Source: Vibrio sagamiensis NBRC 104589
Lineage (GTDB): Bacteria > Pseudomonadota > Gammaproteobacteria > Enterobacterales > Vibrionaceae
DNA length: 64,000 bases
Direction: 5' to 3'
Assembly (NCBI RefSeq): GCF_007990935.1
Contig: NZ_BJXJ01000020.1
Span: 21,151 to 85,150 of the forward strand
Shown here piece by piece: positions 45,913-53,964 of the stretch. The position numbers and the translations under genes were made by a program. The notes beneath the pieces were generated by a model. The model was not told the DNA's origin. It saw nothing but the letters and a program-made list of their open reading frames with translations, and searched no databases. Position 1 is the first letter of the stretch, and each line of letters begins with the position of its first letter.

Positions 45913-46341
45913 CTAGTTCTTCGTTTTCTCGAACCAATAACTGTCCATTTGAGGCACCCAGTTTCGGTTTTTATCTTTTGGTAAGACGCCAGCCCATAAT
46001 AAATTCAGCTGCCTATTAAAAGTTCCAATAGAGTGCCCACCTTGCGCCCCTTCAAACGAGATAACCATTGGGCCTTTATTGCTGACTCCAGCTTGTCCCT
46101 CATGGCAGTAGATTTTCGAGGTATGTTCCACATTAGGCGTTAATGAGTAGCTCATAGTTAATGTTGTGCAGTCTGTACCACAAGAGCCAGGTTGGGGATT
46201 TGTAACATACATTATTAAACTAGAAGAGTTGGTAGCAGTCCATTGTCCTGAAAGATATGAACAATCAATAGGTTTCGTTTCATCTGCGAATAGATTTGTA
46301 GAAGCGAGAAGGTATAAAGAGGCAAGGAGACATTTATTCAT
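45913..46341 (-). CDS. Small secreted protein of unknown function
   Basis: This 142-aa protein has a signal peptide (about residues 1-19, NLFADE) and a beta-rich mature domain with four cysteines (DCSYL, SCGTDC, YCHEG). The pattern SGQWTATNSS followed by strand-loop-strand repeats suggests a lipocalin- or avidin-like barrel, but this is only a resemblance. It lies just inside the left 260-bp repeat, in a region of cassette-like genes on the minus strand. Confidence 0.55.
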   Translation of the reverse strand: MNKCLLASLYLLASTNLFADETKPIDCSYLSGQWTATNSSSLIMYVTNPQPGSCGTDCTTLTMSYSLTPNVEHTSKIYCHEGQAGVSNKGPMVISFEGAQGGHSIGTFNRQLNLLWAGVLPKDKNRNWVPQMDSYWFEKTKN

Positions 46342-46775
46342 ATAAAACCCATAAGATCATAAACATAGGCTCACAATATGCCACATTGTAGTATCAATCG
46401 ATAGTGTATATGTCTAATTCTTTATGATCCCATAAACGTAAACTGGGTTCTTCTGGCATATTAGATAACACAAGCGGGGCCACAGCTCGCGAAATAGTTT
46501 GTTATGTGACACTTAAATTGAGGTGCTTAGCTGCTATATTCTTGAGAAAAGATAACAACTTCATACAATGTTGGAATGTCGTTTAGAGTCGTCTTTTTGG
46601 CAGATAGCGGCATCCCCTTAAAGCGAACTGTTATCGCTTCAGCATGGTTATTACAAACAAGTAATTTAAGCTTCGGTCCGGAGTCGAGAGGGAATAATAA
46701 TTATCAAAACTTTGACTAAGAGATAGCAATCTCTTAATCGATTAAACAATTCATTTCTATATTACTTTAAGCCAT
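46342..46775. other. Intergenic, possible decayed cassette
   Basis: No supported gene. GATAACACAAG (46463) and GTTTGTTATGTG (46507-46518) are complementary ends of a possible short attC remnant, a weak signal. Confidence 0.3.
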
Positions 46776-46908
46776 ATAGCGCATGTTAAGGTGTGAGCAA
46801 CGTAATACAAAAATCACTCATACCAACTTTATAACTTAAATCAACGGATAATGAAAATGCCACGTATTGTGATTCACAATTGGATGCTTTGCTATAAGCC
46901 AATTACTG
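46776..46908 (-). repeat. Degenerate attC-like repeat overlapping a truncated gene
   Basis: Read on the minus strand it ends GTTGCTCACACCTTAACATGCGCTATA, nearly the right end of the well-formed site at 61405-61534 (CACCTTAACAGGGCGTTATA). The left part has GTGAATCACAATACGTGGCATTTT in the same order. Core bases are mutated. Confidence 0.65.
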
Positions 46909-47045
46909 CACAGACTTACTATATTTCTTAGAATGCTTTTGACATTGTCATTGATTGAATAGGCTGAATATTCTTCAGGCAATTCAACCATACGTTCACT
47001 ACTCCAACCCATGGAGGTGAGATATTCTTTAGTTCTTTTTTTCAT
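46836..47045 (-). pseudogene. Truncated SUKH-3-like immunity gene running into attC
   Basis: The first about 45 residues (YLTSMGWSSERMVELPEEY) resemble the start of SUKH-3 immunity proteins, which open with a helix and a GW..R.V motif and are normally about 150 aa. The last 21 residues are encoded by the attC-like repeat itself, so the gene has been cut by cassette recombination and is unlikely to be functional. An upstream minus-strand fragment (about 47048-47190) overlaps its start and may be the tail of a decayed gene. Confidence 0.5.
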
Positions 47046-47228
47046 TATCTATTACTCCATTTTTTACACCGTCAAATGGGTCAGTTTGCTTTTTGGATAC
47101 CCGAAACTGAAGGTCCAGAAGAGATTCACCTTCCTCAATGAGCTCTTCAATATCTTCGGAATTTACGCATGAAAAGAGGTCTCAGATAAGCCCCTCAAAC
47201 ACATCTTCAATTTTTTCAACAACTCCCT

Positions 47229-47666
47229 TTATAAGACTCCAATTTTTAATGCTTCAATAAACAATTGCAAGTTATCAAAAATTTTGTAAGTATTTTCCTC
47301 TGAGTCATTAACAAAGAAATAAACAGCATCATCGTTTTTAGATAGACAAATGTGGATTCCACCAAAACTACCACCTATAGAATAAAGATGTTCATCAGCT
47401 TCCAAATCTTCTAGCGATTCATTTTCGTCAAAAATATTAAAATTACCATCTTCTAGACCCCATAGAACTTCTACTGAAAGAAGTTTTTTCTTATCTTCCA
47501 ATCCGGTCAAATACTGGGGAACAAATATAATATCATCATAAAATAAGACAGAGTGTTTATATATTTTAACAAGTTCCTCTACATTTTTGGGAAGTTCGTT
47601 CTGTGTAGGATAATATTGTTCACTAGGTTTTACGCCCAACTCTACTAATTTGTCTCTGATATTCAT
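47229..47666 (-). CDS. SMI1/KNR4 (SUKH)-like immunity protein
   Basis: The 145-aa acidic protein has the SUKH shape: an N-terminal helix (PKNVEELVKIYK), a central region with LLSVEVLWGLEDGNFNIF, then a late SIGGSFGGIHICLS strand pair and a C-terminal helix (IFDNLQLFIEAL), the usual position of the family's G-rich and ..L..F...L segments. SUKH proteins neutralise diverse polymorphic toxins in the cytoplasm. No cognate toxin is found next to it, so it is an orphan immunity gene. AT-rich. Confidence 0.65.
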   Translation of the reverse strand: MNIRDKLVELGVKPSEQYYPTQNELPKNVEELVKIYKHSVLFYDDIIFVPQYLTGLEDKKKLLSVEVLWGLEDGNFNIFDENESLEDLEADEHLYSIGGSFGGIHICLSKNDDAVYFFVNDSEENTYKIFDNLQLFIEALKIGVL

Positions 47667-47798
47667 TCTTTATTTCCTATTCCTTAATTGAGAGGCAGAG
47701 CCAATATGAGGTAATCTACTAGGGCAGGTTGTGAGATCTTTGCAACAAGCCCATATATTTACACCTTACGTATGAAGTGAGATATTCAGATGAGCACC

Positions 47799-48911
47799 TT
47801 ACTTTTCTTCTTCCTTAAACCACAGACCGTTATTTGCTGACGCGTTGTATAAGCTTAGATTTGAGTTTAACCCTGTAGAGCCGTTACCAAGTGGCCTCCA
47901 GCGCCAATTTAGCTGTTTCTCTCGGTCGGCAACATACAGAGGAGATAGGCGAGCCCCCGCACTAAATCGAGCATCCTTACCAAAAACAAAAGGGGGCATA
48001 AAATTCACATCTTTTATTTCTTCGACGGTTTCTTTTTCTACATCGAAATAGTAATCAAAATCTTCATTAGCTCCCCAAGCAAAACGGCCCTCTGGGCTAA
48101 CCGAGCGAAATGTTAACCATTCATATTCCATGATGTCTTGACCTGGTTTCATGCTAACCTTATCGACTTCCATCGTTTTAATATTTCTTTTAAATAAAGC
48201 AGTAGCACCCACCGAAGTTAGGTTGTCGCCATTGAGAACAGCACCAAAAGCAACACTAAAATTCAATTCTGTTGTTTCTCCTGTTTCAGAATCCCATCGA
48301 GCATTATTTGAATGAAAGTGTTTCCCTGCTCTTGTTTGAAAATACAAATAGCGGCTGTCGGAAGACCAAACCATCCCTGGTCGACCATACCCTCTTAAAC
48401 TCGTTTTTTTGTGTGTTTTTAGGTCATAAACATATTTTGAGCTTGACCTATCAACCCATGATACATACCGCAAGTTAGGTGAGCGTCTAATCAGCTCAAT
48501 GCCATCAACATCCGATTCAGGCACGACCAATCGCAGATCGGTACCGTCCGTTTTCATGCTCCAAATTCTTAAATTGTATCGATTATCGTCAGTCGACCAG
48601 GCAAATTGAAAGCGTGGTAAGTCATAAGAGCTTGGATCCTCAATGTCTTCTCTCGGCCACTCATCAGCGTTTTGAATATGATACTGAGGAAAGAGTCTAG
48701 AGACGTAGGTCAAGCCTTCAGCCGTTTGTTTAAAATTATCGGTATCGCTGTACTTCATAACATAGTAATTATGTTCACCTACGTAAGTACGTTCGGGGTA
48801 TTGCTCTTGTAACGTCAGCTCTTTCTCATCATTCGCTTCATTTAATTGCAACGAACTGTCGCAACCATAAAACGCAAAGCTGAGAAGGGTAATTAACATT
48901 GCTTTTTTCAT
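47799..48911 (-). CDS. Lipoprotein with beta-propeller-like repeats
   Basis: This 370-aa protein has a lipobox (FAFYGCDSS, Cys at residue 17) and then repeated W/Y-rich strands such as RRSPNLRYVSWVDRSS, MVWSSDSRYLYFQTRAG and SPEGRFAWGANED, which follow the TolB/WD40-like PD40 pattern (S.dg..ia...). It is thus a membrane-anchored periplasmic beta-propeller of unknown ligand. It is more GC-balanced than its neighbours. No operon partner is recognised. Confidence 0.68.
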   Translation of the reverse strand: MKKAMLITLLSFAFYGCDSSLQLNEANDEKELTLQEQYPERTYVGEHNYYVMKYSDTDNFKQTAEGLTYVSRLFPQYHIQNADEWPREDIEDPSSYDLPRFQFAWSTDDNRYNLRIWSMKTDGTDLRLVVPESDVDGIELIRRSPNLRYVSWVDRSSSKYVYDLKTHKKTSLRGYGRPGMVWSSDSRYLYFQTRAGKHFHSNNARWDSETGETTELNFSVAFGAVLNGDNLTSVGATALFKRNIKTMEVDKVSMKPGQDIMEYEWLTFRSVSPEGRFAWGANEDFDYYFDVEKETVEEIKDVNFMPPFVFGKDARFSAGARLSPLYVADREKQLNWRWRPLGNGSTGLNSNLSLYNASANNGLWFKEEEK

Positions 48912-49039
48912 TGTTAGCCTAATAAGTCTGTTATTTTTATTTTTGTTGTTAGCTTAATGGATTTAAAAGAATTTTGTCGAAAAAAATCATGTTCTACAAT
49001 TGTTTATCATTGAACAATGCCTTACGGTCAAGTCTGAAT

Positions 49040-49321
49040 TCAAATGGCGAATGCGGGCTTGGTCAACCATCCAAGTAATATTGTTAGCAAAGGTTCGTCT
49101 GCATGGTCAGCTTGAAATGCGTCGACATAAATTAAGTGATGTGAGTCTTTTTCCATCATTAGATTGATCAGTTTGTGGCAAAACTCAGTTTTACCCGTAC
49201 CCCACCCACCATCAATTACCATTGGAGAAACATCTATTGGAGACTCAAGTAGCAAAGATACTTTTTCTGCTACAGACTTTCGTTTGAACTCATCACGTTC
49301 GGTAAAAGTTAGATTTTTCAT
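49040..49321 (-). pseudogene. KAP-family P-loop NTPase, N-terminal fragment
   Basis: The 93 residues include DEFKRKSVAEKVSLLL and Walker A IDGGWGTGKTEF, then IYVDAFQADHADEPLLTILL, the start of KAP NTPases, which normally run to about 500-700 aa with membrane inserts. The frame stops before Walker B and the rest is not found downstream, so this is a truncated gene. KAP NTPases occur in phage-defence sets such as Qat, but no Qat partners are visible here. Confidence 0.68.
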
Positions 49322-49375
49322 TGATTCGTTCGAGACCTTACAATCTAGATTTATTTAAATAATGAGAATATCAAC

Positions 49376-49975
49376 TCAATGAGTTGCATACTTCACATCA
49401 CCACGCTCATAGCAAGTAGCCGCCCATGTGTGTTTATCAATCACTTTTGCTCCAAATGGCCCATATAACCCCCACGCGACTGTAATGTCTTCGTCCCAAC
49501 AAAGATCGCACTGTAATGCTTGTGTAGGGATGGTCATGTTTAAAATGTCGTGTGCTATGTTGTGGAGTGATGAAGGCTTGGCGCAGTAACAATTTTTACT
49601 ACCTAATGGGTCTCGCAGTGTTAATGGGCCCACATATCGACGATAAAGCTTGGGAAAAACTTTCCGTAAACGCTGTTGTACTGCTTTCAGTATTGCTTGT
49701 TCGCCTTTAGCTTCAGCGTTTTTCATCAGCTTAACTAGACTATCTTGGTTATCGTATTGCCCCTGATTTATCTTTGAAAATAGAGCGTTTAGACGAACTG
49801 TTCGAGATGTTGCTATACTGGTATTAGGTGCTTTTGAGGGGGATGGAGGTTGAATAGACGCTATTTTTTCGCCATGTATTTTTCTAAGATGACGTTTAAG
49901 GTTTTTCTGTTTGATGGCCTTTTTACATTGAGGACACTCAACGAGTAGCTCTTTATCTTGTAGTGAACTACTCAT
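49376..49975 (-). CDS. Zinc-finger-like protein of unknown function
   Basis: The 199-aa protein has an N-terminal C2H2-type finger (ECPQCKKAIKQKNLKRHLRKIHG, Cys-x2-Cys...His-x4-His) suited to nucleic acid binding. A central helical region follows, then further Cys and His residues (NCYCAK, QCDLCW). The start ATG overlaps the stop of the small Cys-rich gene just upstream, so the two are coupled. Family unknown; a role with the small zinc-ribbon partner is likely. Confidence 0.55.
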   Translation of the reverse strand: MSSSLQDKELLVECPQCKKAIKQKNLKRHLRKIHGEKIASIQPPSPSKAPNTSIATSRTVRLNALFSKINQGQYDNQDSLVKLMKNAEAKGEQAILKAVQQRLRKVFPKLYRRYVGPLTLRDPLGSKNCYCAKPSSLHNIAHDILNMTIPTQALQCDLCWDEDITVAWGLYGPFGAKVIDKHTWAATCYERGDVKYATH

Positions 49976-50141
49976 CAACTACCTCAACAGTCATATGCTG
50001 AGCGCCATAATAAGTACCCTCATCAATGGTATAACGTAGTGTCACGCCACAACTCGGGCAGTCAAACTTTTCATTTGGCTCAATGCACTCGTCTTCAATC
50101 CAATCCCAACCAAAATGGTCTTCACATTCTGGGCATTGCAT
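49968..50141 (-). CDS. 57-aa zinc-ribbon protein
   Basis: This short frame starts MQCPECEDHFGW and has two Cys-x2-Cys pairs (CPEC and CPSC) spaced about 24 residues apart, the classical zinc-ribbon layout, then a beta hairpin. It overlaps the start of the zinc-finger gene by 8 nt. It is intact and likely expressed; function unknown. Confidence 0.6.
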   Translation of the reverse strand: MQCPECEDHFGWDWIEDECIEPNEKFDCPSCGVTLRYTIDEGTYYGAQHMTVEVVDE

Positions 50142-50168
50142 GGTGGTTCCTCACGTCTCACAACTCAC

Positions 50169-50672
50169 CTAAATCCTTAGTGCATCTTCAATCTCGACAC
50201 TAAGACTTTAATTAGTAATTGATAATTTAGCATGATGTGCAATTGAACAAATAGTCCTAAGATGCTTATTCTTAGCGTAGATCAAAGAATATTTGGTACG
50301 ATGTGTGGAATATATGCGCATTGCGTTTTGTCTAAGCCGTTATTGCTCACCCAGCGGCTCACTAGCGTGGTGTAGAAATGGTATGAAATCAGGTGTCTCT
50401 CACGGCGTGGGCAGGGGAGAAGGAAGTCTTCTACTGTTTCACGATGGCTCTCGGCATCACACAGGCACTGCGGCTGACATCTTGCACTTTGAGGTTTTGC
50501 AGGTCACAAGACCTTAGCTTGCTATCAATAGCAAGATTGAACAGCGCCAACTTAAATAAGCGCTCTTCAAGCTCTAAGCGAATTCGAATCCGCTAAATAT
50601 CTTTAGTTTGAACGCTTTCTTCTGACCGACTCGCTTACCTTTGTTCCAAGCTACCTTGGTGTACTCTTTACT
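50169..50672 (-). pseudogene. Decayed tyrosine-recombinase integrase
   Basis: The minus strand encodes pieces of a known short integrase family in order: VAWNKGKRVGQKKAF, then in another frame IRIRLELEERLFKLALFNLAI DSKLRSCDL, and, after a deletion, RTKYSLIYAKNKHLRTI and SVEIEDALRI near 50170. Stops and at least one frameshift break it, and the catalytic HxxR-Y part is damaged. It is the only integrase trace in the accessory region. Confidence 0.72.
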
Positions 50673-50764
50673 TCATAAAAACCACGATCAAATAGACATA
50701 AATCAAAGTAAATCGAAAGCTGAGTGCTATTATGTGTGCATTGTTGCATATAAAGTAAACTCAA

Positions 50765-52483
50765 ATGAACCAACAAGAACAACTATTCCTGAAAGAGCTT
50801 GAAAGTAAGCTCTGGACAGCAGCAGAAAAGCTGCGCTCAACGCTCGATGCGGCACAGTACAAGCATGCAGTGTTAGGTCTAATCTTCGTTAAATACGTTT
50901 CTGATGCATTTAAGTTGCGTCAGGATGAAATCAAAGCTGACCTTGCTAACCCAGAGCACGAATACTACCTAGATCCAGCCGACTTCTCTGAAGAAGAACT
51001 GGCTGAAGAGATTGCCAATGAACTAGAAGTTCGCGACTTCTACACCGAGAAGAACGTGTTCTGGCTGCCAACAGAGTCTCGCTGGCAGTTCCTACAAGAT
51101 AATGGTCCTCGTGTGATTGGTGGTGCCGACCTTGAGATTGATGGCCCAAATCAGCAAAAAGTCACAAAGAAAATCACTTCTGTTGGTCACCTAATTGATA
51201 ACGCACTTGAAGGTATCGAGCGCGACAACCCGAAACTGAAAGGCGTACTGAACAAATCCTACTCTGCTTTGAAGATTGACCAAGCGAAGCTGAATGAGCT
51301 AATCAACTTGATTGCCACTATTCCGTTTGTTCATGCAGACCTAAACAGTAAAGACATCCTTGGTCACGTATATGAATACATGCTTGGTCAGTTTGCACTG
51401 GCTGAGGGTAAAAAAGGAGGGCAATTCTATACGCCAGCCTCAATCGTATCTCTAATTGTTGAAATGATTGAACCGTTTGAAGGTCGCGTCTATGACCCTG
51501 CAATGGGCAGCGGCGGCTTTTTTGTGCAATCAGAGAAATTCATCGAGCGCAGAGCAAATCAAAAAGAACTCGACTCGCTAACGCAAAAGCAGAAGATCTC
51601 TATCTACGGTCAGGAATACAACCACACCACATGGCAGCTCGCGGCGATGAACATGGCGATCCGAGGTTTGGATTATGACTTTGGTAAAGAGCCTGCCAGC
51701 ACTTACACCAATGACCAGCACCCTGATCTTCGTGCTGATTTCATCATGGCGAACCCACCGTTCAACATGAAAGAGTGGAACACAGGTGTTGATGATAACG
51801 ATCCTCGTTGGATCTACGGCAATCCGCCTTCAGGTAATGCGAACTTTGCGTGGATGCAGCACATGCTTTATCACCTTGCACCGGATGGCTCGCAAGCCTT
51901 GTTACTTGCCAATGGTTCGATGAGCTCCAGTACCAATAATGAAGGTGAAATACGTGCTTCCTTAATTGAAAACGATTTAGTGGAGTGCATGGTGGCACTG
52001 CCGGGTCAGCTGTTTACCAATACCCAAATCCCAGCATGTATCTGGTTCCTAACCAAGAACAAAACCGCTCGCACTGATAAAGCAGGACGCAATCTGCGTG
52101 ATCGCAAAGGTGAAGTGCTGCTTATTGATGCGCGTAACCTTGGTTATATGAAAGATCGTGTACTGCGTGATTTTACCCGTGATGACATTCAGAAAGTCGC
52201 TGACCTATACCATGCATGGAAAACAGGTAAAGAAGTCAATGGCATAGCTTACGAAGACCAAGCTGGCTTCTGTAAATCAGCAACCCTTGAAGAAATCACC
52301 AAGCATGACTTTGTCCTGACTCCGGGACGTTATGTTGGCGCAACAGAAGAGCTAGACGACGGCATTCCATTTGGCGAGAAGATGGCTGCGCTAACCGCTA
52401 AGTTGAGTGAGCAATTTGCAGAATCCGCAACGCTAGAAGCTGAGATCAAGAACAACCTAGCGGGGTTGGGTTATGAGCTGTAA
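50765..52483 (+). CDS. hsdM: Type I restriction-modification methyltransferase subunit
   Basis: The 572-aa HsdM has the N-terminal helical domain (LWTAAEKLRSTLDAAQYKHAVLGLIFVKYVSD), SAM-binding motif DPAMGSGGFF (244-253) and the N6-adenine catalytic motif NPPF (330-333). With HsdS it methylates adenines at the recognition sequence; with HsdR it cuts unmodified DNA. Its end overlaps hsdS by 11 nt. It starts 90 bp after the decayed integrase. Confidence 0.95.
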   Translation: MNQQEQLFLKELESKLWTAAEKLRSTLDAAQYKHAVLGLIFVKYVSDAFKLRQDEIKADLANPEHEYYLDPADFSEEELAEEIANELEVRDFYTEKNVFWLPTESRWQFLQDNGPRVIGGADLEIDGPNQQKVTKKITSVGHLIDNALEGIERDNPKLKGVLNKSYSALKIDQAKLNELINLIATIPFVHADLNSKDILGHVYEYMLGQFALAEGKKGGQFYTPASIVSLIVEMIEPFEGRVYDPAMGSGGFFVQSEKFIERRANQKELDSLTQKQKISIYGQEYNHTTWQLAAMNMAIRGLDYDFGKEPASTYTNDQHPDLRADFIMANPPFNMKEWNTGVDDNDPRWIYGNPPSGNANFAWMQHMLYHLAPDGSQALLLANGSMSSSTNNEGEIRASLIENDLVECMVALPGQLFTNTQIPACIWFLTKNKTARTDKAGRNLRDRKGEVLLIDARNLGYMKDRVLRDFTRDDIQKVADLYHAWKTGKEVNGIAYEDQAGFCKSATLEEITKHDFVLTPGRYVGATEELDDGIPFGEKMAALTAKLSEQFAESATLEAEIKNNLAGLGYEL

Positions 52484-53837
52484 CTGGCCTAGAGTTCAGA
52501 TTTCAGAAGTCTGTGAATTAATTGTCGACTGTGTCAATAAAACTGCCCCAAGAGTGGATTACGAGACACCGTTTAAGATGCTTCGTACACCTAACATAAA
52601 AGGTGGGAAAATATCTTTAAATGACTGTCGTTTCGTTGAAGAAGATACCTATGAAAAATGGACAAGACGAGCGAAAGTGTTGCGCGATGATGTCCTATTA
52701 ACCCGTGAAGCACCTATGGGAGAGGTGGGCATTGTCGATTTTGACGATACTGTATTCCTCGGTCAAAGAATCATGCAGTATCGAGTGGATCGTTCACAAC
52801 TTGATCCTCACTTTTTACTTTATAGCTTTCTGTCTAATGATCTTCAGCATCAATTTAACATGCATGAAGGCAGTGGCTCTGTAGTTAGTCATATTCGAGT
52901 ACCTGACTGCTCAAAGTTTGAACTTAATCTACCTCCACTTACCATTCAAAAAGAAATTGCTGGAGTTCTAAAAAAACTAGATCGGAAGATTACTGTCAAT
53001 CAACAAACTAACCAAACCCTAGAACAAATGGCACAAGCCATCTTCAAGTCATGGTTTGTCGACTTTGATCCTGTGAAAGCCAAGATGAATGGCGAGCAAC
53101 CAGAGGGTATGGATGCGGCTACTGCCTCGCTATTCCCAGAAAAGCTCGTTGAGTCTGAACAGGGTTTGATTCCTGAAGGGTGGGTTGAAACCCCTTTATA
53201 TGACATTGCCGAATATATAAATGGCGCAGCATATAAAAAGTTCGAACCTAACAACGAAGGAATCGGTCTTCCTATAGTTAAAATCGCTGAGCTGAAAGCA
53301 GGCATCACACAAAAGACGGGCTTTTCTAAAGTAGATATGCCCGCTAAGTATCGACTCGAAGATAACGACATGTTGTTTTCTTGGTCAGGTAACCCTGATA
53401 CTTCAATCGATACATTTGTTTGGGCACTTGGTGAAGCTTGGCTTAACCAGCATATATTCAAGGTGGTTCCGAAATCAGTTTTAAGTCGCGACTATGTTCT
53501 GTGCTTGCTGAAATTTATGCGTCCAGTATTTGCCGAGATTGCTAGGGATAAGCAAACAACTGGATTAGGTCATGTAACAGTTAAGGATCTGAAGCGTCTG
53601 ACAGTAGCTCTTCCTTCCGAAGAACTGTTGATCAAATTCAATGAAAAAGTTAGCGCAATCATTGCCCAAAACTTTAGCTTGGTAAAACAGAATCAAAACC
53701 TCGAAAAGCTTCGTGATACGCTACTTCCTAAATTGCTTTCCGGCGAAATCGAGTTAGAGATAAGCAAACCATTGGTTGAGCCAATCCCATGGCTACCTGA
53801 TTTAGAGACAAGCAAACAAGAGGCTGAGGCTGTCTAA
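52473..53837 (+). CDS. hsdS: Type I restriction-modification specificity subunit
   Basis: The 454-aa HsdS carries two target-recognition domains (about residues 1-165 and 225-400) separated by conserved helical spacers (LPPLTIQKEIAGVLKKLDRKI and NQTLEQMAQAIFKSWFVDFD; second copy LEKLRDTLLPKLLSGEIEL). It sets the bipartite recognition sequence, which cannot be predicted here. The ATG lies inside the hsdM stop region (11-nt overlap), indicating coupling. Confidence 0.95.
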   Translation: MSCNWPRVQISEVCELIVDCVNKTAPRVDYETPFKMLRTPNIKGGKISLNDCRFVEEDTYEKWTRRAKVLRDDVLLTREAPMGEVGIVDFDDTVFLGQRIMQYRVDRSQLDPHFLLYSFLSNDLQHQFNMHEGSGSVVSHIRVPDCSKFELNLPPLTIQKEIAGVLKKLDRKITVNQQTNQTLEQMAQAIFKSWFVDFDPVKAKMNGEQPEGMDAATASLFPEKLVESEQGLIPEGWVETPLYDIAEYINGAAYKKFEPNNEGIGLPIVKIAELKAGITQKTGFSKVDMPAKYRLEDNDMLFSWSGNPDTSIDTFVWALGEAWLNQHIFKVVPKSVLSRDYVLCLLKFMRPVFAEIARDKQTTGLGHVTVKDLKRLTVALPSEELLIKFNEKVSAIIAQNFSLVKQNQNLEKLRDTLLPKLLSGEIELEISKPLVEPIPWLPDLETSKQEAEAV

Positions 53838-53947
53838 TGGCAACCCAATTAGCAATGACCATAGAAACGCTTAAGGCGCATCCTGAGCAAAAATGTACTG
53901 CTCGGTCTGTTTATGGTTGCTTGATTCATCGTGCTTGGAATCAATAA
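53837..53947 (+). pseudogene. Remnant of a winged-helix gene between hsdS and hsdR
   Basis: A 36-codon frame starts in the TAATG overlap with the hsdS stop. Its first part (MATQLAMTIETLKAHPEQK, then CTAR) matches the start of longer winged-helix proteins encoded between hsdS and hsdR in related operons; the rest is unrelated and stops early. It is probably a deletion relic. Confidence 0.6.
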
Positions 53948-53964
53948 TAAGGGAGATAGTGGTC

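Noticed and set aside
49040..49321. A working Qat-type defence system around the KAP gene
   Set aside because: The KAP gene is cut before Walker B and no QatB, QatC or QatD partner is visible.
50293..50596. Two overlapping plus-strand ORFs before hsdM
   Set aside because: They are the antisense of the decayed integrase on the minus strand, and have no start signals.
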